This document shows, piece by piece, positions 47,620-55,237 of a stretch of DNA of 64,000 nucleotides (its first letter is position 1; every line of letters starts with the position of its first letter). The notes below the pieces were generated by a model, which had not been told where the DNA came from, searched no databases, and worked only from the letters and a program-made list of their open reading frames with translations. Source of the DNA: LMUY01 sp965199105 (GTDB lineage Bacteria > Pseudomonadota > Alphaproteobacteria > Acetobacterales > Acetobacteraceae); the NCBI GenBank assembly GCA_965199105.1, contig CBDAQO010000002.1, forward strand, positions 2,728,001-2,792,000, read 5' to 3'. The position numbers and the translations under genes are program-made.

Positions 47620-49661
47620 CACGCACCATTATCGAGACCCTGGACGATCCCCACCTCCTCGGCGGCATGCTGGATGGCCCGTCGTGGACGCCTTGGCGCG
47701 TGCTGCTGAAGGCGCTGTTCGCCTTGCAGATGGATGAGGGCGAGGTTGCTCTCTACAGCCACCACACGGGCCGCCAGACGCAGCCAGCGCACCCATTCCG
47801 GTATGCCGAGATGGTGGTAGGCCGACGCGGCGGCAAAAGCCGCGTCTTGGCTGTTACAGCGACGTTCCTGGCCTGTGTGCCGGATCACTCGGCGCACTTG
47901 TCCCCAGGTGAGACGCCGGTCATAGCCGTGATCGCGCAGGACCGCCGGCAGGCTCAAATCATCCTCTCCTACGTCGTGGGCGCCCTGCGCGCGAGCGACC
48001 TGTTCGCTGAGATGATCGTGGACGTTTTGGCAGAGTCCGTGCTGCTGACGAACGGCGTCCTGATCGAGGTGCACACCGCCAGCATCGGCGCCCCCCGAGG
48101 CCGCACGTTCATCGCCGTGCTGGCGGATGAGTGTGCATACTGGCCAGTGGGCGACAGCGCAAACCCAGACGTTGAAGTGATCAACGCCGTTCGCCCGGGT
48201 TTGGCGACTATCCCCTATTCGCTGTTGCTAGTGGCAAGCAGCCCGTACGCAAAACGCGGGTTGTTATACCAAAACTATGCCAAGTATTTCGGCCGAGACG
48301 ACGCCCCTGTGCTGGTGTGGCAGGGCACGACCGAGGAGATGAATGCCTCGCTCGTGGGCGACCCGCTCATAGCCGAGATGTACGCGGAGGACCCGGAGAG
48401 GGCTTCGGCCGAGTTTGGCGCGCAGTTCCGGTCTGACATCGTGGCGTTCATCACGCGGGAGGCCGTGGAGGACTGTCTGGCCCGCAATGTGCGGGAGATA
48501 CCAGCGAGCGGCGCTATCACTTACGTGGGGCACGTAGACCCGTCTGGCGGCTCCGCTGACAGCATGACCTTGGCCGTGGCGCATCTGAACGCGGAGGGCA
48601 CCGCGGTGCTGGACGCCATCCGTGAGGTGAAGCCGCCCTTTAGCCCGGACGCCGTGGTGGAGGAGTTTGCCACGCTGCTAAAGTCCTACGGCATCGTGAG
48701 GGTGACGGGTGACGCCTACGCCGGAGAGTGGCCGCGGGAGCGGTTTGCAGTTCACGGTATCGCTTATGACGTGTCAAAGAAGAACACCTCCACGATCTAC
48801 GGCGAATTCCTGCCTGCTCTAAACGGGCGGCGAGTGCAGTTGCTCGACCTGCCGCGCTTGGTCGGGCAGCTGGTGGGCTTGGTGCGCTACACAGCCCGCG
48901 CCGGCCGCGACAGAATCGCACACGCGCCCGGAAGCCATGACGACGTGGCGAATGTGGTGTGCGGTGCGCTGGTGCAGGTGATCGAGGACCGCCGCCCCAC
49001 GCTGATTACTCAAACTGACCTGCTGACTGATGATTTACCCGCTATAATCCAGCACCCGCAGGCGTTCCAGTGCATCGTTTGGGTGACGCCCGATGGCCAG
49101 TGCGCAGTCACCGTGTTCAGCCATGAGGCCTTGACCAATGGCGGGGCCAGGCTGGTGCTGGAGTGGTTTGATACCGCTCCCTGGACATTTGGGCTTTTGC
49201 TAGCGGCGGCAAAGCGCATGGATGATCTCTGTGAGATTGCTTATGCCCGTTCCAACCGGGTGAAAGAAAGCGGCGGGTGTTGCGCGTTCATGCTTGTGCA
49301 GCAACAACTCCTCCAGCCCGCCACCGCGGCAATGCGGCAGGTGTTCGCCGAGAAGCTGGAAGCGCAGTTCTATGCTACTAGCCGCATGCGCAACGTCGAC
49401 GCGCTCGCGATCAGCCCCGCCTACGGTGCCGACTCGGCGCGACTGGTGCTGAGTGCTGCGGGGCACGTCGCCAGCGGGAGCGTGAAGTTGTCCGCGGAGG
49501 CGTTAGCCTTGTCTGGCGGCAAGCCGCTGTTGGGCAGCCTAGCGGTTCGCCCAGGTGAAGCCGTCGATGCCGATCCTCTCAGGATGGCCATGCTGATTGC
49601 AATTGCGCAACTTGATGCTGAGTGGGCGGACGCCGAAGGTGCATCAGTCCGGTTCGGATAG
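47616..49661 (+). CDS. Terminase large subunit of the element, with C-terminal extension
   Basis: About 681 residues. ATPase: Walker A VVGRRGGKSRVLAVTA near residue 66, Walker B FIAVLADECAYWPV near residue 168, coupling block LLLVASSPYAKRGLLY. Nuclease: HVDPSGGSADSMTLAVAHL, VTGDAYAGEWPRERF and the terminal acidic SHDDVANVVCGALV. After this (residue ~460) about 200 additional residues follow (from TQTDLLTDDLPAIIQ to AEGASVRFG), containing a Cys pair (ESGGCCAFMLV), not normal for TerL. The TTG at 47616 overlaps the previous stop. After its TAG the same frame continues into a ParB remnant. Confidence 0.87.
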   Translation: MTRTIIETLDDPHLLGGMLDGPSWTPWRVLLKALFALQMDEGEVALYSHHTGRQTQPAHPFRYAEMVVGRRGGKSRVLAVTATFLACVPDHSAHLSPGETPVIAVIAQDRRQAQIILSYVVGALRASDLFAEMIVDVLAESVLLTNGVLIEVHTASIGAPRGRTFIAVLADECAYWPVGDSANPDVEVINAVRPGLATIPYSLLLVASSPYAKRGLLYQNYAKYFGRDDAPVLVWQGTTEEMNASLVGDPLIAEMYAEDPERASAEFGAQFRSDIVAFITREAVEDCLARNVREIPASGAITYVGHVDPSGGSADSMTLAVAHLNAEGTAVLDAIREVKPPFSPDAVVEEFATLLKSYGIVRVTGDAYAGEWPRERFAVHGIAYDVSKKNTSTIYGEFLPALNGRRVQLLDLPRLVGQLVGLVRYTARAGRDRIAHAPGSHDDVANVVCGALVQVIEDRRPTLITQTDLLTDDLPAIIQHPQAFQCIVWVTPDGQCAVTVFSHEALTNGGARLVLEWFDTAPWTFGLLLAAAKRMDDLCEIAYARSNRVKESGGCCAFMLVQQQLLQPATAAMRQVFAEKLEAQFYATSRMRNVDALAISPAYGADSARLVLSAAGHVASGSVKLSAEALALSGGKPLLGSLAVRPGEAVDADPLRMAMLIAIAQLDAEWADAEGASVRFG

Positions 49662-49940
49662 ACGGAAGCGCGCCTTTGGGAGATCGCGGAGCATCTTCAC
49701 CGGTCGGACCTGACGGTGCAGGAGCGGTCAGACCAGATTGCGGAGTGGGTGCGGCTGACTGAACAGCAAGTTCATTCGGCGCAAGTTGCGCCGATTGAAA
49801 CCAAACGGGCTGACAAACGTGGCCACAGGAAAGAGGGCGGCATCAACGCCGCCGTCCGCGAACTAGGCATCGAACGAAATGAAGCGCAAAGGGCACATAA
49901 CCAGCGCAAAGTTACTCTAGAACGTGTTAGAACAATGTAG
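49662..49940 (+). pseudogene. ParB/KorB-like partition protein remnant
   Basis: Directly after the TerL stop, in the same frame, the sequence reads EARLWEIAEHLHRSDLTVQE, SDQIAEWVRLTEQQ and EGGINAAVRELGIERNEAQR. These are the central part of ParB-type nuclease/partition proteins (ENLHRAELT...ERAEHI...GGINAAVRELGI). The N-terminal ParB catalytic domain is missing, and after AQRAH the normal continuation is lost, with a short unrelated tail. A GTG at 49716 could still give a 74-residue peptide. The fragment is most simply a deletion remnant. Confidence 0.65.
49778..49792. repeat. Palindrome GGCGCAAGTTGCGCC, copy 1
   Basis: A 15-base palindrome (seven-base arms around a central G) inside the ParB remnant. 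The same 15 bases occur at 54094-54108 and 54165-54179. Copy 1 encodes AQVAP, which is normal for ParB proteins, so it may be of coding origin. Confidence 0.5.
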
Positions 49941-50015
49941 GACGGTAGAAGCCAAGACATAGAATTAAGCAAGTTTATGCTTGTGACCGCACCGTGCCGC
50001 ACTTATGTTCAGCCT

Positions 50016-50354
50016 ATGTCTGAAACGACCCGGCTTACCATTTCCCTCCCCCGAGACATTGCAGCGCAGCTCGACGCGTTCGCGCGGGACACTGACCGAA
50101 CGGTATCGGGCGTTGTCCGCTTTGCGCTCCGCCCTTTGCTTTCTGAGACCGCCTCGCCGCCCGCGTCTGATCCCTGCGCGGTGCCGGCTGAGCGTGCCCC
50201 CGCCGGTTCGCCCGTTTCCGGCGGGGGCATTGGCTCGATAGTCACGCGATCGATGGAACGCAGCCGAGAGCAGGCGGCCGAACGCAGCCGGGTTGCTGAC
50301 GACGTGCGGGAGCAGAACCGCAAATATCTTGAGGATTTGGGAAGCCAATGTTGA
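50016..50354 (+). CDS. Ribbon-helix-helix-like protein with helical tail
   Basis: A 112-residue protein. The first 45 residues (ETTRLTISLPRDIAAQLDAF followed by TDRTVSGVVRFALRPLL) have the pattern of a CopG/Arc ribbon-helix-helix DNA-binding domain. A Pro/Ala/Ser linker leads to a charged helix (SMERSREQAAERSRVADDVR). It probably binds DNA as a dimer and may regulate the morphogenetic genes or act in DNA packaging. ATG at 50016; the next small gene begins within its last codons. Confidence 0.65.
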   Translation: MSETTRLTISLPRDIAAQLDAFARDTDRTVSGVVRFALRPLLSETASPPASDPCAVPAERAPAGSPVSGGGIGSIVTRSMERSREQAAERSRVADDVREQNRKYLEDLGSQC

Positions 50355-50521
50355 CCAGCGACGACGGAGCGCGACTCGCCCAACAGCAGGTAAGCGAGCA
50401 CCTCGCCCAATTGCATGACCGGCTGGCCACGCAGCGAGCCCGGCAGCGTGAGGCAGCCGCGCGAGATAGGGCAGAGCAGGCCCGAGCCGCAGCGCGGATG
50501 AATGGGAGCGTGGCACCATGA
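50348..50521 (+). CDS. Small charged helical protein (57 residues)
   Basis: Starts at an ATG overlapping the end of the RHH gene by 7 bases and ends with a four-base overlap with the next start (ATGA). The sequence is almost entirely helix-forming and rich in Arg, Gln and Ala (QQQVSEHLAQLHDRLATQRA and RQREAAARDRAEQARAAARM). Overlaps at both ends and consistent codon use support a real gene. A scaffold or chaperone role is possible; no family is known to me. Confidence 0.6.
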   Translation: MLTSDDGARLAQQQVSEHLAQLHDRLATQRARQREAAARDRAEQARAAARMNGSVAP

Positions 50522-50886
50522 GCTTGCTCTACGCGCCTGGCACTATCCGCCCGCCTAACGTGTTGGCGCAGGTATCCGCGGCCAGCACGCCCGCCAGCGT
50601 GGACCCGACCACGGGAAATGAGATCGCGCCCGCTGGCGCGGTCATGCCTTTGGTGGCCGGGCGAGGCGTGCTCAACAGCATAACGATCAACGTCGCTTCG
50701 CCGGGCGCGCTGATCTGGGCGTTCGACAACGCCGAAGCCGCAACGGGTGTGGTGCTGCCCTCGAACACGTTGGGTGTAAATCTCGCGTCTGGCGTCGTGT
50801 TGAACTTCGACGTGACATATTTCAACGGGCTGACTTTGCTGATCAGCGGCACGATCAATTGCACCGCGTCTTATTACTCGTACTGA
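50518..50886 (+). CDS. Beta-rich putative virion/decoration-like protein
   Basis: A 122-residue protein with low charge, few helices and alternating hydrophobic residues (GRGVLNSITINVASPGALIW, LGVNLASGVVLNFDVTYFNG, LTLLISGTINCTASYYSY). This pattern suggests a jelly-roll or beta-sandwich, common among small capsid decoration or spike proteins. It lies in the overlapping small-gene run between TerL and the transglycosylase. I recognise no family. It could be one of the few structural components supplied by the element. Confidence 0.5.
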   Translation: MSLLYAPGTIRPPNVLAQVSAASTPASVDPTTGNEIAPAGAVMPLVAGRGVLNSITINVASPGALIWAFDNAEAATGVVLPSNTLGVNLASGVVLNFDVTYFNGLTLLISGTINCTASYYSY

Positions 50887-50896
50887 GGAATTGCCG

Positions 50897-51376
50897 ATGT
50901 CGGACCATAATCTGCTCGCTCGCACCAATGAACTAAAGTATCGGGTCGACGCTCTAACCCGTGAGCAATCTGCTAGTGAACGGGATGCGCTGGCGGCTGC
51001 TCAATCGCGCGCGGACAGCATGGCGGCGCAGTTCGGCACGACGGCGAGCCAGCCGATCCCCGGTGAATCCTCATGGGCCTATCGCAAGCGGGTCGCATCG
51101 AAGCTCCAAGGTTTTTCGGAGCGCTTAAAAAGCGTGCGCCTCGATAGCCTGGACGCTCCAACGTTCACGGCGATGGAGGGCTTAATCTACCAAGACGCAG
51201 CCGCCGCCGCCCGCAACCCCGGCAGCTACCAGCCCGGCGAGCTTCGCGCTGTAGTGACGCAAGAGGGCGGCCGCACCGTCACCCGCTACAATGGAGACAT
51301 CGGCAGTTGGATGGACCTCTTCGCGTCGCAAGGCGTTGTTGGCCGCTTCAATCGCAAGCCGAACGGGAACAGCTAG
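50897..51376 (+). CDS. Hypothetical element protein (possible internal virion protein)
   Basis: About 159 residues. The N-terminus is a coiled-coil helix (NELKYRVDALTREQSASERD); then come PIPGESSWAYRKRVASKLQG and a C-terminal part with GSWMDLFASQGVVGRF. The phrase 'PGESxxAYRKRV' is one I associate with proteins in phage-like operons of alphaproteobacteria; function unknown. ATG at 50897 with GAGGA seven bases upstream. The stop is immediately followed by the next ATG. Confidence 0.5.
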   Translation: MSDHNLLARTNELKYRVDALTREQSASERDALAAAQSRADSMAAQFGTTASQPIPGESSWAYRKRVASKLQGFSERLKSVRLDSLDAPTFTAMEGLIYQDAAAAARNPGSYQPGELRAVVTQEGGRTVTRYNGDIGSWMDLFASQGVVGRFNRKPNGNS

Positions 51377-51766
51377 ATGGGTAGCAATCTCGTCCGCCTC
51401 GAAGCGGAATACAACGACCGCTTTCAGGCCAAGAAAGACGAGCTGACCGCCGAGATCAGCAACGTTGGTCGCGGCTTTGGCGAGAAAATGGCCGAGCTGG
51501 TGCAAATGCAGCAGGCCGAAATCCTCCGGCTCCAGGGCATCCTCCACGACAGCACGGCGCTGCCGCAACGCCACCCGGTGGAGGTGGCAATCGGCTCCGT
51601 GGCTGGGCAGAGCGGCAGGCTGCAACATGTGCTCTTGGCCGTTGCGTCCGACCGGTCGCTATGGCTCCTCGAAAACTACGCGTCTGCTGCGCCTCCGGGC
51701 ACGATGAGGTGGGCGCGCGTGCCCGGCCTGCCGCAGGCTTCAGATGAAGCGGCTCGTGGCGCTTAG
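51377..51766 (+). CDS. Hypothetical element protein
   Basis: A 129-residue protein. The first half is a charged helix that may form a coiled coil (EAEYNDRFQAKKDELTAEIS, KMAELVQMQQAEILRLQGIL), the second half a beta region (LQHVLLAVASDRSLWLLENY) ending with a WARVPGLPQ motif that recalls surface-exposed beta-propeller-like repeats. The ATG follows the preceding stop without spacer. No known family. Confidence 0.5.
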   Translation: MGSNLVRLEAEYNDRFQAKKDELTAEISNVGRGFGEKMAELVQMQQAEILRLQGILHDSTALPQRHPVEVAIGSVAGQSGRLQHVLLAVASDRSLWLLENYASAAPPGTMRWARVPGLPQASDEAARGA

Positions 51767-52070
51767 CCTCACTCTCCGCGTTGGTAAGCGCCAGCGCCCG
51801 ACACTTCGGCAGCGTGTGCGGAACCGGTGGCTGCGCTGGCTGCGAGGGCACCTTGCCAAGGCAGTCTGCACCGCCCGGGACATCGAGCAAGTAGAGATCG
51901 ACCGCATCGCCTCAACCATCGACCGCCTGGAGATGGCCGCGCGTATAGGCTCGTCGGAAGCTGCGCAAGCCCTCGCCACCATGGCCATCGACACGACAGG
52001 CGTGGAGCGTCGCCGGCTCGCCAACGAAGCGCTCTCGCGGTTGCGTCAAATCGACGTTCGGTTTCGATGA
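51744..52070 (+). CDS. Small basic hypothetical protein
   Basis: A 108-residue protein, very basic at the N-terminus (LTLRVGKRQRPTLRQRVRNR followed by WLRWLRGHL), then an acidic helical half (DIEQVEIDRIASTIDRLEMA). It overlaps the previous gene by 23 bases and precedes the transglycosylase gene by 15 bases. A nucleic-acid or membrane-binding role is conceivable. Family unknown. Confidence 0.5.
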   Translation: MKRLVALSLTLRVGKRQRPTLRQRVRNRWLRWLRGHLAKAVCTARDIEQVEIDRIASTIDRLEMAARIGSSEAAQALATMAIDTTGVERRRLANEALSRLRQIDVRFR

Positions 52071-52085
52071 CGAGTAAGACATAGC

Positions 52086-54074
52086 ATGGCACAAGTTTCA
52101 GTCATCGACGTCGCCGTTCAAGACGAGGCGTTCCAGAAGCTCCGCGAGCAATTCAGCCAGTTCCGCATAGATGTGGGCAAGCAGCCCGACGCTTGGAAGA
52201 AACTACAAGAGCAGGTGAAAACCACAAATACCGTTATTCGTGGGCTGCATAGTGGTGTTGAAGAGACCGGCAAAAGCATCGGCGATGTCGCCTCCGCGTT
52301 CAAGACCATTCGCCAGATGGGCACCGGCATCGGAAAGGAATTCGGTCAGCTAACAAAGGACAGCAAGCGGCTTTCCGAGAACGTGGCCGGCATCACGAAG
52401 AATCTCGTGCGGTGGGTAGGCATCGGCAGCCTATTCACGGGTTTGCTCGGCGGCGGCAGCCTGTTTGGGCTGGACAAGTTGGCTGGCATCGTTGGAGCCG
52501 GGCGGCGTTCCTCAACCGGGTTGGGGGTAAGTTACGGCGAACAGAAGGCGTTCAAACTGGCGTATGGGCGGTATGTCGATCCAGACGCAATGTTGCAGAA
52601 GATTGCCGACACGAAGTCGTCGTTGACCGAAAGCTACCGTTTTCAGCAGCTTGGTCTTACGCCGGATGAAGTCAAAAGCATGGACCCAGCGCAACTGGCC
52701 GTGCGAATCATGCCGGAGCTAAAGCGCAAATTCATCGAAGGCGGTCAAACCCAGCAAACCGTCGATGCCTTCGGGCTGGGGCAATTTGGAACGCTGGATG
52801 ATTTCCGTCGGCTGGCGGCAACACCCGATAGCGAGCTAGCGGATACCAAGAAGCAGTATGAGAAGTATTCGAAGGACTTGGATTTATCCAGCCCGGCACA
52901 GAAGGCGTGGCAGGATTTGTCGATCGGGTTGTCGGCTGCCGGCGAAAAGATTGAAAACGTGCTGGTAAAAGGCCTGACGCCATTGGCCGGGCCACTGGCC
53001 GACCTCTCTGATAAGATAGCTGATTCCATCAAGATTTTCCTTGATAACCCGCATTTCAAGGAATGGATGGCTGAGTTTGGCGACGGCATCAAAGAACTTG
53101 CCACCTACATGGGAACAGACAAGTTTCAGGCCGATGTGAAGATGGCATCGGACTCCGTGGCCAGGTTCGGGAAGTCAGTTGGCGAGGTTGCCGATTGGGC
53201 CGACAAGACCTTAACCCGTCTTGGGATTATCGATCCGCCGGACGGCGACAAGGGATACCACTTGGACTTTGGCACCTTGGGTGCAGTCCCAAATGGACCA
53301 GGCGCACCCGTTCCGTGGTATCTTGATACCCCTGGCAACGATGTCCGGCGGGGGCTGCGCTGGCTGGGATATAAACAGAACAACGTCGATGCAAGCGGTC
53401 GTCTACCCGGAACGCCGGGCTATGATCCGAGTACGGCGCAGAACCCGGATGCGGCAAGTGCGGCCGATATCGCATCTTGGCAAAAGTCGGCGCGTATCGT
53501 GCCTCTCAATCAGGTTGATCAACTTGAGTCGGATGCAGCGCAAAAGTTTGGCGTGCCGTCCAGCTTTCAAAAGTCAATCTATGCGATTGAGGGCGGCCTT
53601 AACCCAGATGGAACGCCACGCATATCGCGCGCCGGAGCGATCGGGATTGGGCAACTCATGCCCAACACGGCCAAGCGATTTAATGCGAACCCATATGACG
53701 AGGCGCAGAACATTACAGGCAGTACGGCGTATATGGCCTTTCTGCTGAAGCAGTTTAATGGGGATCAGCTAGCCGCCGCCGCCGCCTACAACGCCGGGGA
53801 AAACAACAGCGGCGTAAAGCGCTACTTCCAGACGCACGATGATTCGCAGCTTCCGGAAGAGACGCGGGCTTACATTCGCAAAATGGTGCAGCGTGGCACT
53901 CCGGAAAACTCACCGGCACAGCCACCGGCACAGCCGCCGCCAACCATGGATGTCCCGCCTGGCTATCCGCAGAAGCTAAGCGCGAACGGCGGCGGGCGGG
54001 TGAGCATCGTTGTTAACAACAACACCGGCGGAAATGCCAATGTCTCGGCATCGCAAGCCGCTCACGGCTATTGA
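52086..54074 (+). CDS. Large protein with C-terminal lytic transglycosylase domain
   Basis: A 662-residue protein. Residues 1-110 are helical (QDEAFQKLREQFSQFRIDVG); residues ~100-140 contain a hydrophobic stretch (WVGIGSLFTGLLGGGSLFGL). Residues ~485-610 form an SLT/goose-lysozyme-like domain: KSIYAIEGGLNPDGTPRISR with catalytic Glu at about 502, AGAIGIGQLMPNTAKRFNAN and LAAAAAYNAGENNSGVKRYF. The C-terminus is Pro-rich, then Gly/Asn-rich. Such fusions are found in tape-measure or internal virion proteins that open the cell wall at DNA entry. It is the largest virion-like gene of the element. Confidence 0.85.
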   Translation: MAQVSVIDVAVQDEAFQKLREQFSQFRIDVGKQPDAWKKLQEQVKTTNTVIRGLHSGVEETGKSIGDVASAFKTIRQMGTGIGKEFGQLTKDSKRLSENVAGITKNLVRWVGIGSLFTGLLGGGSLFGLDKLAGIVGAGRRSSTGLGVSYGEQKAFKLAYGRYVDPDAMLQKIADTKSSLTESYRFQQLGLTPDEVKSMDPAQLAVRIMPELKRKFIEGGQTQQTVDAFGLGQFGTLDDFRRLAATPDSELADTKKQYEKYSKDLDLSSPAQKAWQDLSIGLSAAGEKIENVLVKGLTPLAGPLADLSDKIADSIKIFLDNPHFKEWMAEFGDGIKELATYMGTDKFQADVKMASDSVARFGKSVGEVADWADKTLTRLGIIDPPDGDKGYHLDFGTLGAVPNGPGAPVPWYLDTPGNDVRRGLRWLGYKQNNVDASGRLPGTPGYDPSTAQNPDAASAADIASWQKSARIVPLNQVDQLESDAAQKFGVPSSFQKSIYAIEGGLNPDGTPRISRAGAIGIGQLMPNTAKRFNANPYDEAQNITGSTAYMAFLLKQFNGDQLAAAAAYNAGENNSGVKRYFQTHDDSQLPEETRAYIRKMVQRGTPENSPAQPPAQPPPTMDVPPGYPQKLSANGGGRVSIVVNNNTGGNANVSASQAAHGY

Positions 54075-54300
54075 AGCCGCGTTAGAGAATATCGGCGCAA
54101 GTTGCGCCGAAATCAAAAACCGCCGCCAATCCCCGTTTCCGCAGTCTGCCCACCTCCTACAGGTGGCGCAAGTTGCGCCATCTGTCTTTGCCTCGGTCAT
54201 CCCTCTGCCAGCTTCCGCAAGGCTTCCTCCGCCCGCACAAGCCATCCAGGCCCCGAAGCCCGCAGCCGAGCAAGCACGTCGGGTGCCACGCGGACGCTGA
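54034..54300 (+). CDS. Possible small protein overlapping the transglycosylase end
   Basis: An 88-codon frame starting at ATG 54034 inside the transglycosylase 3' end (MPMSRHRKPLTAIEAALENI). The first 35 residues look like a plausible helix, but the rest is proline/alanine-rich and overlaps the opposite brnA gene by 100 bases. It also spans the two palindrome copies. It may be a real short gene or a chance frame; I lean slightly to chance. Confidence 0.25.
   Translation: MPMSRHRKPLTAIEAALENIGASCAEIKNRRQSPFPQSAHLLQVAQVAPSVFASVIPLPASARLPPPAQAIQAPKPAAEQARRVPRGR
54094..54179. repeat. Palindrome GGCGCAAGTTGCGCC, copies 2 and 3
   Basis: Copies lie at 54094-54108 and 54165-54179, centre to centre 71 bases apart, between the converging transglycosylase and brnA genes. 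They are read in different frames if translated (GASCAE versus VAQVAP), so conservation is at DNA level, which suggests protein-binding sites or termination signals. Confidence 0.5.
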
Positions 54301-54505
54301 CCAGCACTTTGGGATGTCGACCAGTCGGCGGGCGCCCGCGGCGCTTAGTCATTTCCGAGTAGACGGCTTTGGGTAGAACTTCCGCCGCTGGCCGAGCCGC
54401 AGCCAAGTCGGCGGCTGTAACCTCGAATGTGTCCGGGTCGGCGGAGATTCCGGCATTGATCCGACGATCTTCCTCTAGGGAGGGCATCTTAATCTTCGCG
54501 CGCAT
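54197..54505 (-). CDS. brnA: BrnA-family antitoxin
   Basis: A 102-residue protein. The C-terminal half KRRGRPPTGRHPKVLVSVRV followed by APDVLARLRASGPGWLVRAE is the ribbon-helix-helix region of BrnA antitoxins (GRP...K-VS-RLDPDVL--FRA-G-GW---). The N-terminal half (EDRRINAGISADPDTFEV) normally contacts the BrnT toxin. The start overlaps a short frame carrying the last residues of BrnT. With the toxin truncated it is now an orphan antitoxin that may act as a repressor or protect against related toxins. Confidence 0.85.
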   Translation of the reverse strand: MRAKIKMPSLEEDRRINAGISADPDTFEVTAADLAAARPAAEVLPKAVYSEMTKRRGRPPTGRHPKVLVSVRVAPDVLARLRASGPGWLVRAEEALRKLAEG

Positions 54506-54578
54506 AGAGCATCACTTCCTTCCGGTTTGCCTTCCGCAGGCTGAGCGCTATAGCCGTAGGTGTGTCTGACAATGCCAT
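54489..54578 (-). pseudogene. brnT: BrnT toxin remnant
   Basis: A 29-codon frame ends in ALSLRKANRKEVMLYARED and its stop overlaps brnA by 17 bases, exactly the gene junction of brnT-brnA pairs. SLRKANRKEV is the conserved C-terminal strand and helix of BrnT. The upstream ~60 residues with the RNase active site are missing, as the putative ADP-ribosyltransferase gene ends 17 bases before it. Thus the toxin was deleted, probably when the neighbouring gene was inserted. Confidence 0.7.
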
Positions 54579-54595
54579 CGGTTTCTCCCCGCGAC

Positions 54596-55198
54596 CTAAT
54601 GCTCGCGCACCTGACCATAGGCGGAAAGAACTTCAACTCGACTGAGTAAACGGCGGTCTACTAGAAGTTTTGCTTCTTGATAAATATCATTAAGATGAAG
54701 ATGGGCCGCGCAGATGATTGCTTTTGCGGGAGCTTGCGTACAGAGGACGACGCTGCCACCCTGACAAGTGCGCCACATACCATGAGCGAACGTCTCGGCT
54801 ACATCACGGTTCATCGACCATGACAGTCCGTAAGTGCGGCGCCGTCTGTTAATTGCGCTGTCTCCACGATACACGATGCAATCCGATCCAGTGTAACGAG
54901 GAAGAAGCATACGCAGTGCACTGGCAAGATCAAGATCACTGTTGACTGAATCACGTATTGTATCCCCCCATTCTATCCAGATGCCTAAAAAGCGCGACCT
55001 GACAACATCTTCGACGTTCTGGAGTTTGGCGACCTTTTTCATGGCAAGACGCCACGCTCCCACCTTTTCCACATCTTGCATCGCTTGTGCGATGGCATCG
55101 AGGTGGCCTATTGCGATGGCGCTAGCGAAAGCCTTGGCCGCGCGCATGGGCGCGCGTTGAAACTCGATGAACTCAGTGGGCAAGCCCTGCTGTCTCAT
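54596..55198 (-). CDS. Putative ADP-ribosyltransferase-like protein
   Basis: A 200-residue protein. The C-terminal half has the order expected of the R-S-E class of ADP-ribosyltransferases: CIVYRGDSAI (Arg111), GLSWSMNRDVAETFAHG (Ser126/Ser128, like STS), and a final YQEAKLLVD (Glu175, like Q/ExE). 'VYRG...GLSW(S/T)...VAxxFA' recurs in phage and conflict-system proteins of this fold as I remember them. The N-terminal ~90 residues are helical and unrecognised. The gene is more AT-rich than its neighbours, which suggests recent transfer. Function as toxin, phage-takeover or defence enzyme is inference; activity needs testing of Arg and Glu residues. Confidence 0.5.
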   Translation of the reverse strand: MRQQGLPTEFIEFQRAPMRAAKAFASAIAIGHLDAIAQAMQDVEKVGAWRLAMKKVAKLQNVEDVVRSRFLGIWIEWGDTIRDSVNSDLDLASALRMLLPRYTGSDCIVYRGDSAINRRRRTYGLSWSMNRDVAETFAHGMWRTCQGGSVVLCTQAPAKAIICAAHLHLNDIYQEAKLLVDRRLLSRVEVLSAYGQVREH

Positions 55199-55237
55199 TG
55201 GGTTCGCATCATGCGCTTCAGCCTTCCCGCATGCGCA

